From the NCBI GenBank assembly GCA_900541235.1, contig UQIW01000017.1, positions 1 through 63,831 of the forward strand: a stretch of DNA of 63,831 nucleotides, written 5' to 3'. The notes under the pieces were generated by a model that was given only the letters and a program-made list of their open reading frames with translations, made no database searches and had not been told where the DNA came from. Of this stretch, positions 51,862-60,632 are shown one piece after another; position 1 is the stretch's first letter; each line of letters starts with the position of its first letter. The translations under genes and the position numbers were made by a program. This stretch comes from an uncultured Collinsella sp. (lineage in GTDB: Bacteria > Actinomycetota > Coriobacteriia > Coriobacteriales > Coriobacteriaceae).

Positions 51862-52192
51862 GACGCGGCAGCGTGTTGCCTTGGTGACTAGATGCGAAAG
51901 GTCCAAGGCTGCACGAATCGAAGGGACGGCGAAGTTTCTGTGATTCGTTCCACCTCGCGTGCTCGGTGGAACTTTCGGCAGAAACTACGATAACACCTGT
52001 GCGTTAGTTTTATGGACGAAAGCGGATTTGCGGGGGCGTTTAATCGGTAAGCGACATGTTTATACCACTGGCAGAATTACCGTGGTAAAACTCTTGACAG
52101 TTTTATCAATTTGGGTTTCAAAATTGTCTGTCTGACGTTTGGTAAAACGTTTTTAGCAGGATGTTTACTATTTGATATCGAAAGGTACGTTT
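51862..52192. promoter_or_regulatory. Divergent control region of glgB and HAD gene with repeated GGTAAAAC motifs
   Basis: GGTAAAAC (52084-52091) and GTTTTATC (52100-52107) form an inverted pair eight bases apart. Another GGTAAAAC at 52141-52148 is followed at once by GTTTTTAGC, and TATACCAC/GTGGTAAA pairs lie at 52061 and 52082. A plus-strand TTGACA (52094-52099) sits inside the first pair, with TTCAAA 17 bases on. On the minus strand TTTACC (52089-52084) and TATAAA (52064-52059) are 19 bases apart. A hairpin GTTCCACC/GGTGGAAC (about 51947-51972) lies in the glgB leader. The motifs look like operators for one regulator acting on both sides; the regulator is unknown. Confidence 0.5.
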
Positions 52193-52882
52193 ATGTCCTA
52201 TACCGCCGCTCCCAAGGTTGCTTTTATTTTCGATTGCGACGGCACGCTGGTTAATAGCACCCCCGTTTGGGCTTATGCTCAGCCAGAGTTATTGCACCGC
52301 CACGGTGTCGACGTGACTGTCGACGATTTTGCCCAATTTGAGCACCTGTCACTGGAGGATGAGTGCCAGGCCTACCACGACACGTGGGGCATTGGCGCGA
52401 ATAGCGAGGAGCTGTATCGCGAGCTGAGCGAGATTCTGATCGATGGGTACTCCAAGGTGCCTCCACGCGAGGGGCTCCTGGCATTTTTGGAGCAGGCGAA
52501 GGCGGCGGGCATTGCCATGTGCGTAGCCACGTCCACGCCGGCCGAGCTGGTGCAGTCCGCGCTCGCTGGTGCCGGCCTCGACGCTTACATGGAGTTTGTT
52601 ACCACGACGGGCGAGGCGGGACGTTCCAAACAGTTCCCCGATGTGTACGAGCTGGCGCTTCGCCGCCTGGAGGAGCACCATGGGCACAAATTTGAGCGCG
52701 CATGGGTGTTTGAGGACGCCGTCTTTGGCTTAAAGAGCTCTGAGGTTGCCGGCTTTAAGCGCGTGGGCATCTATGACCCGCACGGCCGCATGAAGCGCGA
52801 CGACGTACGCGCCAACTGCGATATCTTTATCGACAGCTATGAGGAGCTTGACCTGGCCCGCGTGCTTTCGTTTGAGGGATAG
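52193..52882 (+). CDS. HAD-superfamily phosphatase, beta-phosphoglucomutase-like
   Basis: A 229-residue HAD hydrolase with a helical cap. Motif I is FIFDCDGTLVNS (DxDGT, residues 11-20), motif II CVATSTPAEL, motif III the lysine in GRSKQFPDVYELAL, and motif IV VFEDAVFGLKSSEVAGF. It is closest in pattern to the beta-phosphoglucomutase/sugar-phosphatase subgroup. Its promoter region is shared with glgB, which suggests a substrate tied to glucan metabolism (inference). ATG 52193 follows GAAAGGT. Confidence 0.88.
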   Translation: MSYTAAPKVAFIFDCDGTLVNSTPVWAYAQPELLHRHGVDVTVDDFAQFEHLSLEDECQAYHDTWGIGANSEELYRELSEILIDGYSKVPPREGLLAFLEQAKAAGIAMCVATSTPAELVQSALAGAGLDAYMEFVTTTGEAGRSKQFPDVYELALRRLEEHHGHKFERAWVFEDAVFGLKSSEVAGFKRVGIYDPHGRMKRDDVRANCDIFIDSYEELDLARVLSFEG

Positions 52883-52891
52883 GCGAGGGCT

Positions 52892-53533
52892 GTGGCTTGC
52901 AAGGTATTAGTGGTCTGCGGCTCGCCTGTGGTTGCGAGCACGGATCTGTTGCGTAGGCTAGCAGGGGAGTGCGACCACGTTGTCGCCGTGGACCGCGGCT
53001 TGGATGCCCTACTGGGCGCCGGCCTCGGCTGCGACGTGTATGTGGGGGATGCCGACACGGTGAGTAATGCGGGTCGCGCGCTAGTCGATGCCGCCGAAGC
53101 CTTTGAGGTAGAACGCCACGACCCCTACAAGGACTATACCGATCTGGCGCTGGCGCTCGATTCCGTCCGTCGCCGCTGGCCAGGTGCCGAAGTGGTTGCG
53201 ACCTGCGCCACCGGTGGCCGCCCGGATATGGCGCTTTCCGTACTGGGGCTGCTTGCAGGCTATGAGGATGCCCCTGCCTGGATTGCCGAGGACAAGGTGG
53301 TCGCTCGCATCCTCCACGCGGGCGAATCGTGGACTATCGAGGGCTCCGAAGGCAGGACGTTCTCCATCATCGCTATAGCCCCCAAAACCGAGGTAAGCGA
53401 ACACGGCCTAGAATGGGAACTAGATCACAGCCCCCTGGGCCTGTTGGCCGATACGGGCATTAGCAACGTCGTCAGGTCAACTGCCACGATCCAAGCCCAC
53501 GCCGGCACCGCCATCGCTTACCTCTACAAGTAA
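52892..53533 (+). CDS. thiN: Thiamine diphosphokinase
   Basis: A 213-residue enzyme phosphorylating thiamine to thiamine diphosphate. Family motifs are VAVDRGLDALLGAGLGCDVYVGDADTVS (partly: DRGLD and GDADTVS) and the DPYKDYTDLALALD substrate loop, then ATGGRPDMALSVL. A GTG start at 52892, nine bases past the HAD stop, gives a normal N terminus. The adjacent HAD enzyme could conceivably act in thiamine metabolism as well, but nothing else supports that. Confidence 0.88.
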   Translation: MACKVLVVCGSPVVASTDLLRRLAGECDHVVAVDRGLDALLGAGLGCDVYVGDADTVSNAGRALVDAAEAFEVERHDPYKDYTDLALALDSVRRRWPGAEVVATCATGGRPDMALSVLGLLAGYEDAPAWIAEDKVVARILHAGESWTIEGSEGRTFSIIAIAPKTEVSEHGLEWELDHSPLGLLADTGISNVVRSTATIQAHAGTAIAYLYK

Positions 53534-53650
53534 GGTCTATCGCATCAGGGTTTTATCGGGACGGTGGATAGAAATAAGCGCTCGAAGAGTGATTATTTCT
53601 GCCCCGTCCCAGGAAAACCCGTAAGTAAGAGATTCAACCCAAAAAAGTCC

Positions 53651-53679
53651 TTGCATCAAAGAAAGTCTTCCCCTATAGT
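53651..53679 (+). promoter_or_regulatory. Promoter of tRNA-Ala
   Basis: TTGCAT (53651-53656) and TATAGT (53674-53679) are 17 bases apart and place the start of transcription just ahead of the tRNA at 53693. Confidence 0.7.
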
Positions 53680-53692
53680 ATCTCCTCGTCAC

Positions 53693-53768
53693 GGGGGCGT
53701 AGCTCAGCTGGGAGAGCGCTTGACTGGCAGTCAAGAGGTCAGGGGTTCGATCCCCCTCGTCTCCACCA
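53693..53768 (+). tRNA. tRNA-Ala (anticodon GGC)
   Basis: A complete 76-base cloverleaf including an encoded CCA. The acceptor stem pairs GGGGGCG with CGTCTCC and contains the G3:U70 wobble that marks alanine tRNAs. The anticodon stem CTTGA/TCAAG encloses CTGGCAG, giving anticodon GGC. The D arm (GCTC...GAGC) and T arm (AGGGG TTCGATC CCCCT) are intact. Confidence 0.96.
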
Positions 53769-53778
53769 TCGTGAATGC

Positions 53779-53809
53779 AAAGGCCTTCGGTATTCCGAAG
53801 GCCTTTTTT
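53779..53809 (+). terminator. Terminator after tRNA-Ala
   Basis: AAGGCCTTCGG / CCGAAGGCCTT with a four-base loop followed by TTTT, ten bases past the tRNA: a strong intrinsic terminator. Confidence 0.92.
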
Positions 53810-54541
53810 CATGCCAAAATACCTTGCGCCGCAAACCCCTCCTACGCCAACAAAAAGTTGCACAATTTATTTCACATGTCTGTACATAGTTTGTTAGACA
53901 AACGCGATTAACAGTGCATCTCTCTGCTCCGTCTGGGCTTCAGGAACGCCCCCAATCACCGCCAGTACCTCAATAACCTGCATCAATGTGAACAACATCC
54001 CAAAACAACCCCGTTGAACACACTAAATGAACGAAATGTTGTCCGCGATTAGCCAAATCAACTTTGCTACCAGCTTGTGCTAGGATACTTAACGTTACAT
54101 GAGTTCAACTGTGCTCGCGACTCCAGCAAGTCGCAAAACGCAGGGTCGATCAGCATCCGGCCGAAACGGCGGTGCCAGAAACACCACGAGCTCCAATAAA
54201 GAAGTCATGCGACGTTATTTATTTGCATTGATGTAGTTCTAAGGTGCATTTAATAGCTTGCGTGTCAAAGCGTAGTAGTCCTACAGCTTGCTGCGTGCGG
54301 TCCAGTTTTGTACCTGCTTGACTGGCTCGCACGCAGCCAGCTGGAGACGCGGTCATTTTGCGATACACGTCTGCGTCTCTAGTAACTGCACTTATACATA
54401 CCGTTCACGGTGGGACAGAGCCACGTGCTTGTCTGACTGGGCTCAGGGTTTGAATATGGAGCGCCTTCGCGCACAAGCGCCCTGGCGAAGCCATACCCAA
54501 ACCCCATGAGCCACACGTAAGACAGCAAGGGGGTGGTGCTC
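53810..54541 (+). other. Long gene-free leader region before the NusG-like gene
   Basis: No convincing protein gene. TACTTA (about 54085-54090) with TTTGCT 17 bases upstream is a possible promoter. An inverted pair around ACAACAT/ATGTTGT lies near 53993-54047. Downstream are at least three hairpins: GCGACT/AGTCGC (54117-54134), a 10-bp stem GCTGCGTGCG/CGCACGCAGC extended by CCAG/CTGG (54290-54337), and GAGACGC/GCGTCTC (54344-54379). The arrangement suggests a structured 5' leader of up to about 450 bases for the polysaccharide operon. Confidence 0.55.
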
Positions 54542-55087
54542 GTGTGGTATGTGATCCAGGTTATCAACGGTCGCGAAGACATAATGCGCGAGCGCATAGA
54601 GCACATGGTGCCGGCTGGTGCCATGCAAGAGCTCTTTTATCCCCAATTTCAAACCGAGATCAAGGTGCACGGCGAATGGGTCAAAACGACCAAGCCGCTC
54701 TTTCCCGGTTATCTCATCTGCGATACGGCAGACCCCCGCACCGTGCAACAGTATCTGCTACGCATGGACGACTTTGTCCGGGTGCTTGCCCAGGACGGTC
54801 AGTTTGTGCCGCTGGCAAAAGAAGAGGTCCAGCTTATTGGCGGCTTTACGCATAGGGGAGACCGCGTAGTGCCCATGAGCGAGGCCCTAAAAGACGGTGA
54901 CCAGGTCGTAGTTACGGCAGGTCCGCTGCTGGGCCACGAAGGCCTTATTAAATCTATTAACAGACGCAAGAGCACTGCTTATTTGGAGCTTGATCTGTGC
55001 GGTCGACGCGTTACTACGCGCGTTGGCCTTGCCGTGCTTTCAGCCGAGCAGCGCGCAATGCGAAACCTTAAAAAGGCAATCGCCTAA
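54542..55087 (+). CDS. NusG-family antitermination factor (LoaP/RfaH-like)
   Basis: A 181-residue NusG paralogue. It has the NGN domain start VWYVIQVINGREDIM, FPGYLICDT, and a C-terminal KOW domain with DGDQVVVTAGPLLGHEGLIKSI. Specialised NusG proteins at the head of polysaccharide clusters (RfaH, LoaP, UpxY) prevent premature termination in the operon that follows; position as first gene fits that. The GTG at 54542 is chosen because AAGGGGG lies eight bases upstream; GTG codons at 54533 and 54536 are alternatives. Confidence 0.87.
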   Translation: MWYVIQVINGREDIMRERIEHMVPAGAMQELFYPQFQTEIKVHGEWVKTTKPLFPGYLICDTADPRTVQQYLLRMDDFVRVLAQDGQFVPLAKEEVQLIGGFTHRGDRVVPMSEALKDGDQVVVTAGPLLGHEGLIKSINRRKSTAYLELDLCGRRVTTRVGLAVLSAEQRAMRNLKKAIA

Positions 55088-55118
55088 CTGCGGGCGGCTG
55101 CTTAAAGGAGCAAAGGGG

Positions 55119-55135
55119 ATCCCCGGGCCGGGGAT
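55119..55135 (+). promoter_or_regulatory. GC hairpin between NusG-like gene and first sugar gene
   Basis: ATCCCC and GGGGAT pair around GGGCC in the 80-base gap, followed by AACGGGATCAAC. It could be a recruitment hairpin for the antiterminator or a pause site; this is inference from position. Confidence 0.4.
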
Positions 55136-55167
55136 AACGGGATCAACAGGGAAGAGAAGAACTTATT

Positions 55168-57048
55168 TTGAACACTGAATCTAAGAGCGCAAAGCAAAAA
55201 GGGAAGCTGAGTGCGTTTGAACCGTATGCGTTGATGGCATATGACATTGTGGCAACTTTTATTGCCGTGTTTGTTGCATCATGGGGAACGCAGCATTGGG
55301 CGACGCTCAGCGGGGCAGCCGGTGCTTGTCCGGCTATTCTTGTGCTTGCGCTTGTTAACGTTGTCGTCTTTTGGTTCTTCCATATGTATAGCAGCTTGTG
55401 GCGCTATGCGAGCATTTCCGAGGCTGGGCGTATTGTTGCTGCTGTAACGGTAGGCTCAGTTATTGGCGATGTTATCTTTAACGTGTTATTTGGCAAGGGC
55501 ATGACCCTTCGTGAGGACGTTATGGCATGGGCTGTCGTCCTCATTATTTGCGGTGGCGGCCGTTTTGCCATTCGCGCAATATATGGTAGCCAGCTCTGGC
55601 GCTTTAAAAGCAATTCCGATGCGCATCTCCCGCGTACGCTCATCGTAGGAGCAGGGGAGACCGGCTCTCTCTCCATCAAACGTATGCTCAACGGAGACCC
55701 TGATATGATCGGTGATCCGGTTGCCGTTGTTGACGATGACCCCAATAAGCAAAACCAGCGTATTCATGACGTTAAGGTCTGCGGTACTTGCGCCGATATC
55801 CCTACTATTGCGCACGATTGTGAGGCCGAGCAGATTGTCGTGGCAATTCCGAGTGCCACGCATGAAGAGCGTCAGCGTATATATGACCTGTGCATGAAGA
55901 CTGGTCTTAGGGTTCTCACGCTCCCCAATGTCCGCGATATTCCGCAGGATGGTGTAGCCAGAGTTGCCCTTCGTGAGGTCGAGATCAGCGACTTGCTTTC
56001 TCGCGAAGAGAAGTCGCTTGACCTTAACCAGATGGGCTACGTTACCGGTAAGCGCATTTTGGTCACGGGCGGCGGCGGATCTATTGGCTCAGAGCTTGTA
56101 CGTCAGCTGCTTCCGGCAAAGCCTGCGCAAATCGTGTTGTTCGACATTTACGAGAACACTACCTATGAGCTGTATCACGACATCATCAAGACTGCTCATG
56201 ATCAAGGCACTGATATTCAAGTCTATATCGGCTCCATTACACATCTCCCTGCGATTACCAAGGTCTTTGAGAAGTACCATCCTCAAGTTGTTTTCCACGC
56301 TGCAGCCCACAAGCACGTTCCTCTTATGGAACACAACGCCCGCGAGGCAATCGAGAATAACGTTTTTGGCACGCTCAACGTCGTGCGCCTTGCCGACAAG
56401 TACCAGTGCAGCCACTACGTGCAGATTTCTACCGATAAGGCCGTTAATCCAACAAATGTAATGGGCGCCACCAAGCGTATGGACGAGATGATCGTTCAGT
56501 ATTACGCGGCAAACAGCAAGACCATCTTTACGGCTGTTCGCTTTGGCAATGTTCTGGGTAGTCACGGATCGGTCATCCCGCTGTTTAAGCGCCAGCTTCG
56601 TGAGGGTGGCCCTATCACCATTACGCACAAGGACATCACTCGTTACTTCATGACCATCCCGGAGGCCAGCAAGCTTGTCATAACTGCAGGCGCTTTGGCG
56701 CATGGTGGCGAGATTTTTGTACTGGACATGGGTGAGCCGGTCAAGATTTATGACCTTGCCATCAACCTTATTACGCTGAGCGGTCTTAAGCCTGGCAAAG
56801 ATATCCAGATCAAAGAAGTCGGCCTACGTCCTGGCGAAAAGATGTATGAGGAGCTCCTTATGGACAACGAGCAGCTCCTGCCTACCGAGCATTCCGAGAT
56901 TCGCATTTCCACAGCCGAGGCCGACAAGATGGAAGAGATCAAAGACAAGCTCGAGAAGCTTCAAGACTGCCTCGACAAGGAAAACGACACGGTTAAGTCT
57001 GTGCTCGCTGAGGTTGTACCTACATATCATCCACAGTTTAACGATTAG
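55168..57048 (+). CDS. Membrane-bound nucleotide-sugar 4,6-dehydratase/epimerase (CapD/PglF type)
   Basis: A 626-residue protein. About four N-terminal helices (residues 25-135) are followed by a first Rossmann-like domain (IVGAGETGSLSIKRML) and an SDR domain with VTGGGGSIGSELVRQLL (about residue 296), HAAAHKHVPLMEHN and STDKAVNPTNVMGATKR. This is the PglF/WbpM/CapD family, which converts UDP-GlcNAc to a 4-keto-6-deoxy sugar; the next gene, an aminotransferase, would aminate it. The TTG start at 55168 has AGGGAAGAGAAG upstream; an ATG at residue 29 is an alternative. Confidence 0.92.
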   Translation: MNTESKSAKQKGKLSAFEPYALMAYDIVATFIAVFVASWGTQHWATLSGAAGACPAILVLALVNVVVFWFFHMYSSLWRYASISEAGRIVAAVTVGSVIGDVIFNVLFGKGMTLREDVMAWAVVLIICGGGRFAIRAIYGSQLWRFKSNSDAHLPRTLIVGAGETGSLSIKRMLNGDPDMIGDPVAVVDDDPNKQNQRIHDVKVCGTCADIPTIAHDCEAEQIVVAIPSATHEERQRIYDLCMKTGLRVLTLPNVRDIPQDGVARVALREVEISDLLSREEKSLDLNQMGYVTGKRILVTGGGGSIGSELVRQLLPAKPAQIVLFDIYENTTYELYHDIIKTAHDQGTDIQVYIGSITHLPAITKVFEKYHPQVVFHAAAHKHVPLMEHNAREAIENNVFGTLNVVRLADKYQCSHYVQISTDKAVNPTNVMGATKRMDEMIVQYYAANSKTIFTAVRFGNVLGSHGSVIPLFKRQLREGGPITITHKDITRYFMTIPEASKLVITAGALAHGGEIFVLDMGEPVKIYDLAINLITLSGLKPGKDIQIKEVGLRPGEKMYEELLMDNEQLLPTEHSEIRISTAEADKMEEIKDKLEKLQDCLDKENDTVKSVLAEVVPTYHPQFND

Positions 57049-57063
57049 GGATAAGGAGTCACG

Positions 57064-58317
57064 ATGGATATCAAGCCCTTTGAGAAAAAGGTATGGCTAA
57101 GCTCGCCGACCATGCACGGCGAAGAGCTCAAATACATTACCGAGGCATATGAGACCAACTGGATGTCGACGGTAGGGGAGAATATCAACGAAGTCGAACG
57201 CCAGATGGCCGAAAAGATTGGTTGCGGCTATGCCGTTGCCCTTTCTTGCGGTACTTCTGCGCTGCATCTTGCCATGAAGCTCGCTGGAATTAAGCCCGGT
57301 GATGAGGTCCTTTGCAGCGATATGACGTTCGACGCTACGGTGAACCCAGTTGTTTACGAGGGCGGTGTTCCTGTATTTATCGATACCGAGCGTGACACTT
57401 GGAATATGGATCCCGTCGCTCTTGAAAAGGCCTTCGAACTGCATCCGACTGCAAAGGTCGTTGTGGCGGCGCATCTTTACGGAACGCCTGGCAAAGTCGA
57501 AGAGCTTCGTTCAATTTGCGATGCGCACGGGGCTGTCCTTGTTGAGGATGCTGCTGAGTCACTTGGCGCCACGTATAAGGGTCGTCAGACTGGTACGTTT
57601 GGTGACATCAGCGCCATTAGCTTTAACGGCAATAAGATCATTACCGGTTCCGCTGGTGGCATGCTTTTAACTGATAGCAAAGAGGCAGCTAATAAAACTC
57701 GCAAATGGTCGACCCAGTCACGCGAAGCCGCTCCCTGGTACCAGCATGAGGAGCTTGGCTATAACTATCGCATGAGCAATGTAATTGCCGGTGTCGTGCG
57801 TGGCCAGATTCCGTATCTGGAGGAGCATATTGCCCAAAAGAAGGCTATTTACATGCGTTACAAAGAGGGCTTCAAGGGTCTGCCGGTAAGCATGAACCCC
57901 TATAATCCCAGCGTTTGCGAGCCGAATTTTTGGCTTTCCTGCATGCTGATTGATGCCAACGCGATGTGTAAGCAGGTTCGTGGCGAAAGTGAGGCTCTTT
58001 ACGTAAGCGAGCCCGGAAAAAGCTGCCCCACCGAAATTCTTGAGGCCATTGCCGCCATCAATGCCGAGGGCCGCCCCATTTGGAAGCCCATGCACATGCA
58101 GCCTATTTATCGCATGAATGCTTTTGTGACGCGTGAGGGCAATGGTCGAGCTAAAACCAACGCTTACATTTCTGGCGGCGCTACGGGTGCAGATGGACTT
58201 CCCCTGGATATTGGAGCGGATATTTTCCATCGTGGTTTATGTCTGCCCTCTGACAATAAGATGACGCCTGAGCAGCAGGACCGCATCATCGAGGTCATCA
58301 AGGGGTGCTTCGCGTAA
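57064..58317 (+). CDS. DegT/DnrJ/EryC1-family sugar aminotransferase
   Basis: A 417-residue PLP enzyme of the PglE/PseC type. It has SCGTSALHLAMKLAGIKPGDEV, DMTFDATVNPVVYEG, EDAAESLGATYKGRQTGTFG and the PLP lysine in SFNGNKIITGSAGGML. It should aminate the 4-keto sugar made by the preceding dehydratase, giving a UDP-4-amino-6-deoxy sugar (bacillosamine-like or related). ATG 57064 follows AAGGAG. Confidence 0.93.
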   Translation: MDIKPFEKKVWLSSPTMHGEELKYITEAYETNWMSTVGENINEVERQMAEKIGCGYAVALSCGTSALHLAMKLAGIKPGDEVLCSDMTFDATVNPVVYEGGVPVFIDTERDTWNMDPVALEKAFELHPTAKVVVAAHLYGTPGKVEELRSICDAHGAVLVEDAAESLGATYKGRQTGTFGDISAISFNGNKIITGSAGGMLLTDSKEAANKTRKWSTQSREAAPWYQHEELGYNYRMSNVIAGVVRGQIPYLEEHIAQKKAIYMRYKEGFKGLPVSMNPYNPSVCEPNFWLSCMLIDANAMCKQVRGESEALYVSEPGKSCPTEILEAIAAINAEGRPIWKPMHMQPIYRMNAFVTREGNGRAKTNAYISGGATGADGLPLDIGADIFHRGLCLPSDNKMTPEQQDRIIEVIKGCFA

Positions 58318-58973
58318 TGGCGCAAGCCGTCCACAAAGCTAACTTTTACGAGCGCTGCGTGAAGCGAGTGCTCGATTTTATCATCGCTTTTGCATTCATC
58401 CTGCTGTTCTGGTGGCTGTACGCTATCCTGGCCATCTTGGTTAGGGTCAAGCTGGGCACCCCCGTGTTGTTCACTCAGGAGCGCCCTGGCAAAGGTGAAC
58501 ACATCTTCAAGATGTACAAGTTCCGCACAATGACCGACGAGTGTGATGAGAGCGGCGAACTGCTGCCCGACGAGGTGCGACTGACTAAATTTGGCCGATC
58601 TTTGCGCTCCACAAGTCTGGACGAGCTGCCTGAAGTGTTCAACATCTTGAAGGGCGACATGAGTCTGATAGGACCTAGGCCGCTTCTGGTAAAGTACCTG
58701 CCCCTCTACAACGAGGAGCAGCGTCACCGCCACGATGTGCGGCCTGGCATGACGGGATGGGCGCAGGTGAACGGGCGCAACGCTATCTGTTGGGAACAAA
58801 AATTCGCCTTCGATGTTGAATACGCTCGCAATTGCACCTTCACTATGGACCTAAAAGTGTTCTTAACGACGTTCAAGGTACTTTTCAGCCGAAGTGGAAT
58901 TAGCAGTGGCACCTCGGCGACTATGGAAGCTTTCACAGGTACGCCATCAGATGGAAAGGTTGAGACTCGATGA
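58317..58973 (+). CDS. Initiating sugar transferase (PglC-type phosphoglycosyltransferase)
   Basis: A 218-residue monotopic phosphoglycosyltransferase that places the first sugar phosphate on undecaprenyl phosphate at the membrane. One reentrant hydrophobic helix (FIIAFAFILLFWWLYAILAI) is followed by FTQERPGKGEHIFKMYKFRTM, RSTSLDELPEVFNILKGDMS with the Asp-Glu catalytic pair, LIGPRPLL and RPGMTGWAQVNGRN. It overlaps the aminotransferase by one base (TAATG). The order dehydratase-aminotransferase-PglC mirrors the bacillosamine pathway; an acetyltransferase (PglD) is not seen between them. Confidence 0.94.
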   Translation: MAQAVHKANFYERCVKRVLDFIIAFAFILLFWWLYAILAILVRVKLGTPVLFTQERPGKGEHIFKMYKFRTMTDECDESGELLPDEVRLTKFGRSLRSTSLDELPEVFNILKGDMSLIGPRPLLVKYLPLYNEEQRHRHDVRPGMTGWAQVNGRNAICWEQKFAFDVEYARNCTFTMDLKVFLTTFKVLFSRSGISSGTSATMEAFTGTPSDGKVETR

Positions 58974-60085
58974 AGGTGCTGATCCTTGCCAATAATGATG
59001 GAGGCTTGCTTCATTTTAGGGGTGAACTGATCGCGGAACTCGTTAAAGCTGGGCATGAGGTTATTTTCTGCATACCAAGCGGCGAGCTGGTGCCTGAGAT
59101 TGAAAAACTCGGGGCTTCATTCATTGATAACCCTTTTCTAATTCGGCGTGGCACGAATCCGGTGGACGATGTCCAACTGATTCTTTTTTATCGAAAGCTG
59201 CTCAAAAGAATCCAACCCGACATTGTGTTTACATATACAATTAAACCAAACGTGTATGGTGGCATTCTCTGCGGTAAGTTCGGTATTCCCTACCTTGTTA
59301 ATATTACTGGATTGGGTACTGCGGTCGAGAATGATGGACCGCTTCAGAAGTTAACACTCGGGCTTTATAAGCTAGGGCTGAAGAGGGCACAGGTCGTTTT
59401 TTTCCAAAACGAGGCGAACAGGGATTTTATGCTATCCAGGGGGATCGTAGGGAATCGTTGCGATCTGTTGCCTGGCTCCGGAGTTAACCTTCAGCGATTT
59501 CGTCTTTTGGACTATCCAAAAGACGATGGGGTTATTCGTTTCTTTTTCTTCGCTCGAGTAATGCGTGAAAAAGGCATCGAAGAATTCCTCGAAGCTGCTA
59601 GGCAGATTCGAGGAAGGCACCCAAATACAGAGTTTCATGTCTGCGGCAGCTGTGAGGACGAATACAGAGGTTCCCTCGAGGCTTGCGAGAAGGACGGCGT
59701 CGTCATCTACCACGGAAGCGTCAAAGACGTGCGAGAGATGCATGCCCTGTCAAGCTGCACAGTGCATCCCACTTTCTATCCGGAGGGTATGTCGAATGTC
59801 CTGCTGGAGAGCTGCGCCTGCGGCAGACCGATCATTACGACGAACCGGCCTGGGTGCAGGGAGGTCGTGGATGACGGGGTCAATGGCTTCGTCGTAAAGC
59901 AGAGAGACGCGGAAGACCTTATCTCAAAAATCGAGAATTTTCTTGCCCTGCCCTATGCCGAGAAAAGGGAGATGGGCCTGAACGGCAGGAGAAAGGTCGA
60001 GAGGGAGTTCGACAGGCAGATAATTGTCGAGCGTTACCTGAAGGAAATGGCGGTTGCAGAAGAAGCGAAGGAGGCGCGCCGTTGA
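58970..60085 (+). CDS. Glycosyltransferase family 4
   Basis: A 371-residue GT-B retaining glycosyltransferase. The N-terminal domain begins MKVLILANNDGGLLHFRGEL; the donor site in the C-terminal domain has FYPEGMSNVLLESCACGRPII with the EX7E motif and NRPGCREVVDDGVNGFVV. In pattern it resembles PglA-like enzymes that add the second sugar. The start overlaps the sugar transferase (ATGA). Confidence 0.92.
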   Translation: MKVLILANNDGGLLHFRGELIAELVKAGHEVIFCIPSGELVPEIEKLGASFIDNPFLIRRGTNPVDDVQLILFYRKLLKRIQPDIVFTYTIKPNVYGGILCGKFGIPYLVNITGLGTAVENDGPLQKLTLGLYKLGLKRAQVVFFQNEANRDFMLSRGIVGNRCDLLPGSGVNLQRFRLLDYPKDDGVIRFFFFARVMREKGIEEFLEAARQIRGRHPNTEFHVCGSCEDEYRGSLEACEKDGVVIYHGSVKDVREMHALSSCTVHPTFYPEGMSNVLLESCACGRPIITTNRPGCREVVDDGVNGFVVKQRDAEDLISKIENFLALPYAEKREMGLNGRRKVEREFDRQIIVERYLKEMAVAEEAKEARR

Positions 60086-60632
60086 GGGGGGCGGTGAACA
60101 ACGTTATCAGCGCTACATGGACATTTTTAAGGATAGCCGTTTGGAAAATCGGGCTGATGGGAAGCCTTCTCCTCAAAGGCGCGATCCAAAGGATTTCACC
60201 CAATGAGGTTTGCAACTTCAACGAGGGCGCGAAAGTCAATATCGGGCGCACCGTCCGAATCCACAGCGGAAGCAAGATTAAGGAAAGAAAAGGCTCGAAC
60301 GTTACAAACGACGGCAACTTCCGCATCAACTACGACGACATGGCCATCTGTCATTACGCGGTAACTATCGGCGCAGGTACAGACTTCGAACCAAACGTCC
60401 TCGTTTATGACCACGACTATACCTTCAGAAAGGCGTCCTCAAAGAGGGCGTCTTCGAATGGTTTTCGGTGGAGATTGGAGAGAACTGTTGGATAGGCGCG
60501 GGAACGATAATCCTTCGAGGAACGAAAATCGAGGCGAACTCGGTGGTCGCGGCGGGGAGCATTGTGAAAGGCGAGTTTCTCAGCGATTTCTTGATCTTGC
60601 AGCGGCGCACCACAGAAGTTCGGGGCTGCTGA
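60082..60632 (+). pseudogene. Hexapeptide-repeat acyltransferase, frameshifted
   Basis: The first frame (TTG start at 60082, AAGGAGG upstream, overlapping the GT4 stop) gives about 118 residues of a left-handed beta-helix acyltransferase, ending in the substrate-site motif VLVYDHDYTFRK. It then runs out of frame to a stop at 60493-60495. The missing C-terminal half is present in another frame, starting GVLKEGVFEWFSVEIG, through NCWIGAGTIILRGT, and ending at a TGA at 60630-60632 that overlaps the next gene. A single base is missing near the AAAGG run at 60429-60433. Restored, the protein would be about 183 residues, likely an O-acetyltransferase for the polysaccharide. Confidence 0.85.

Noticed and set aside
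53564..53911. A 115-codon plus-strand frame running through the tRNA-Ala gene
   Set aside because: It overlaps the tRNA, its promoter and terminator, and encodes nothing recognisable.
54110..54200. Resemblance of the 54.1 kb leader segment to a c-di-GMP riboswitch
   Set aside because: CATCCGGCCGAAAC is reminiscent, but the expected 5' CACGCACAGGGCAAAC block and tetraloop-receptor arrangement are missing.
60420..60500. Programmed ribosomal frameshift to make the full acyltransferase
   Set aside because: No classic slippery heptamer with a following pseudoknot is evident; a simple one-base loss at AAAGG is more likely.
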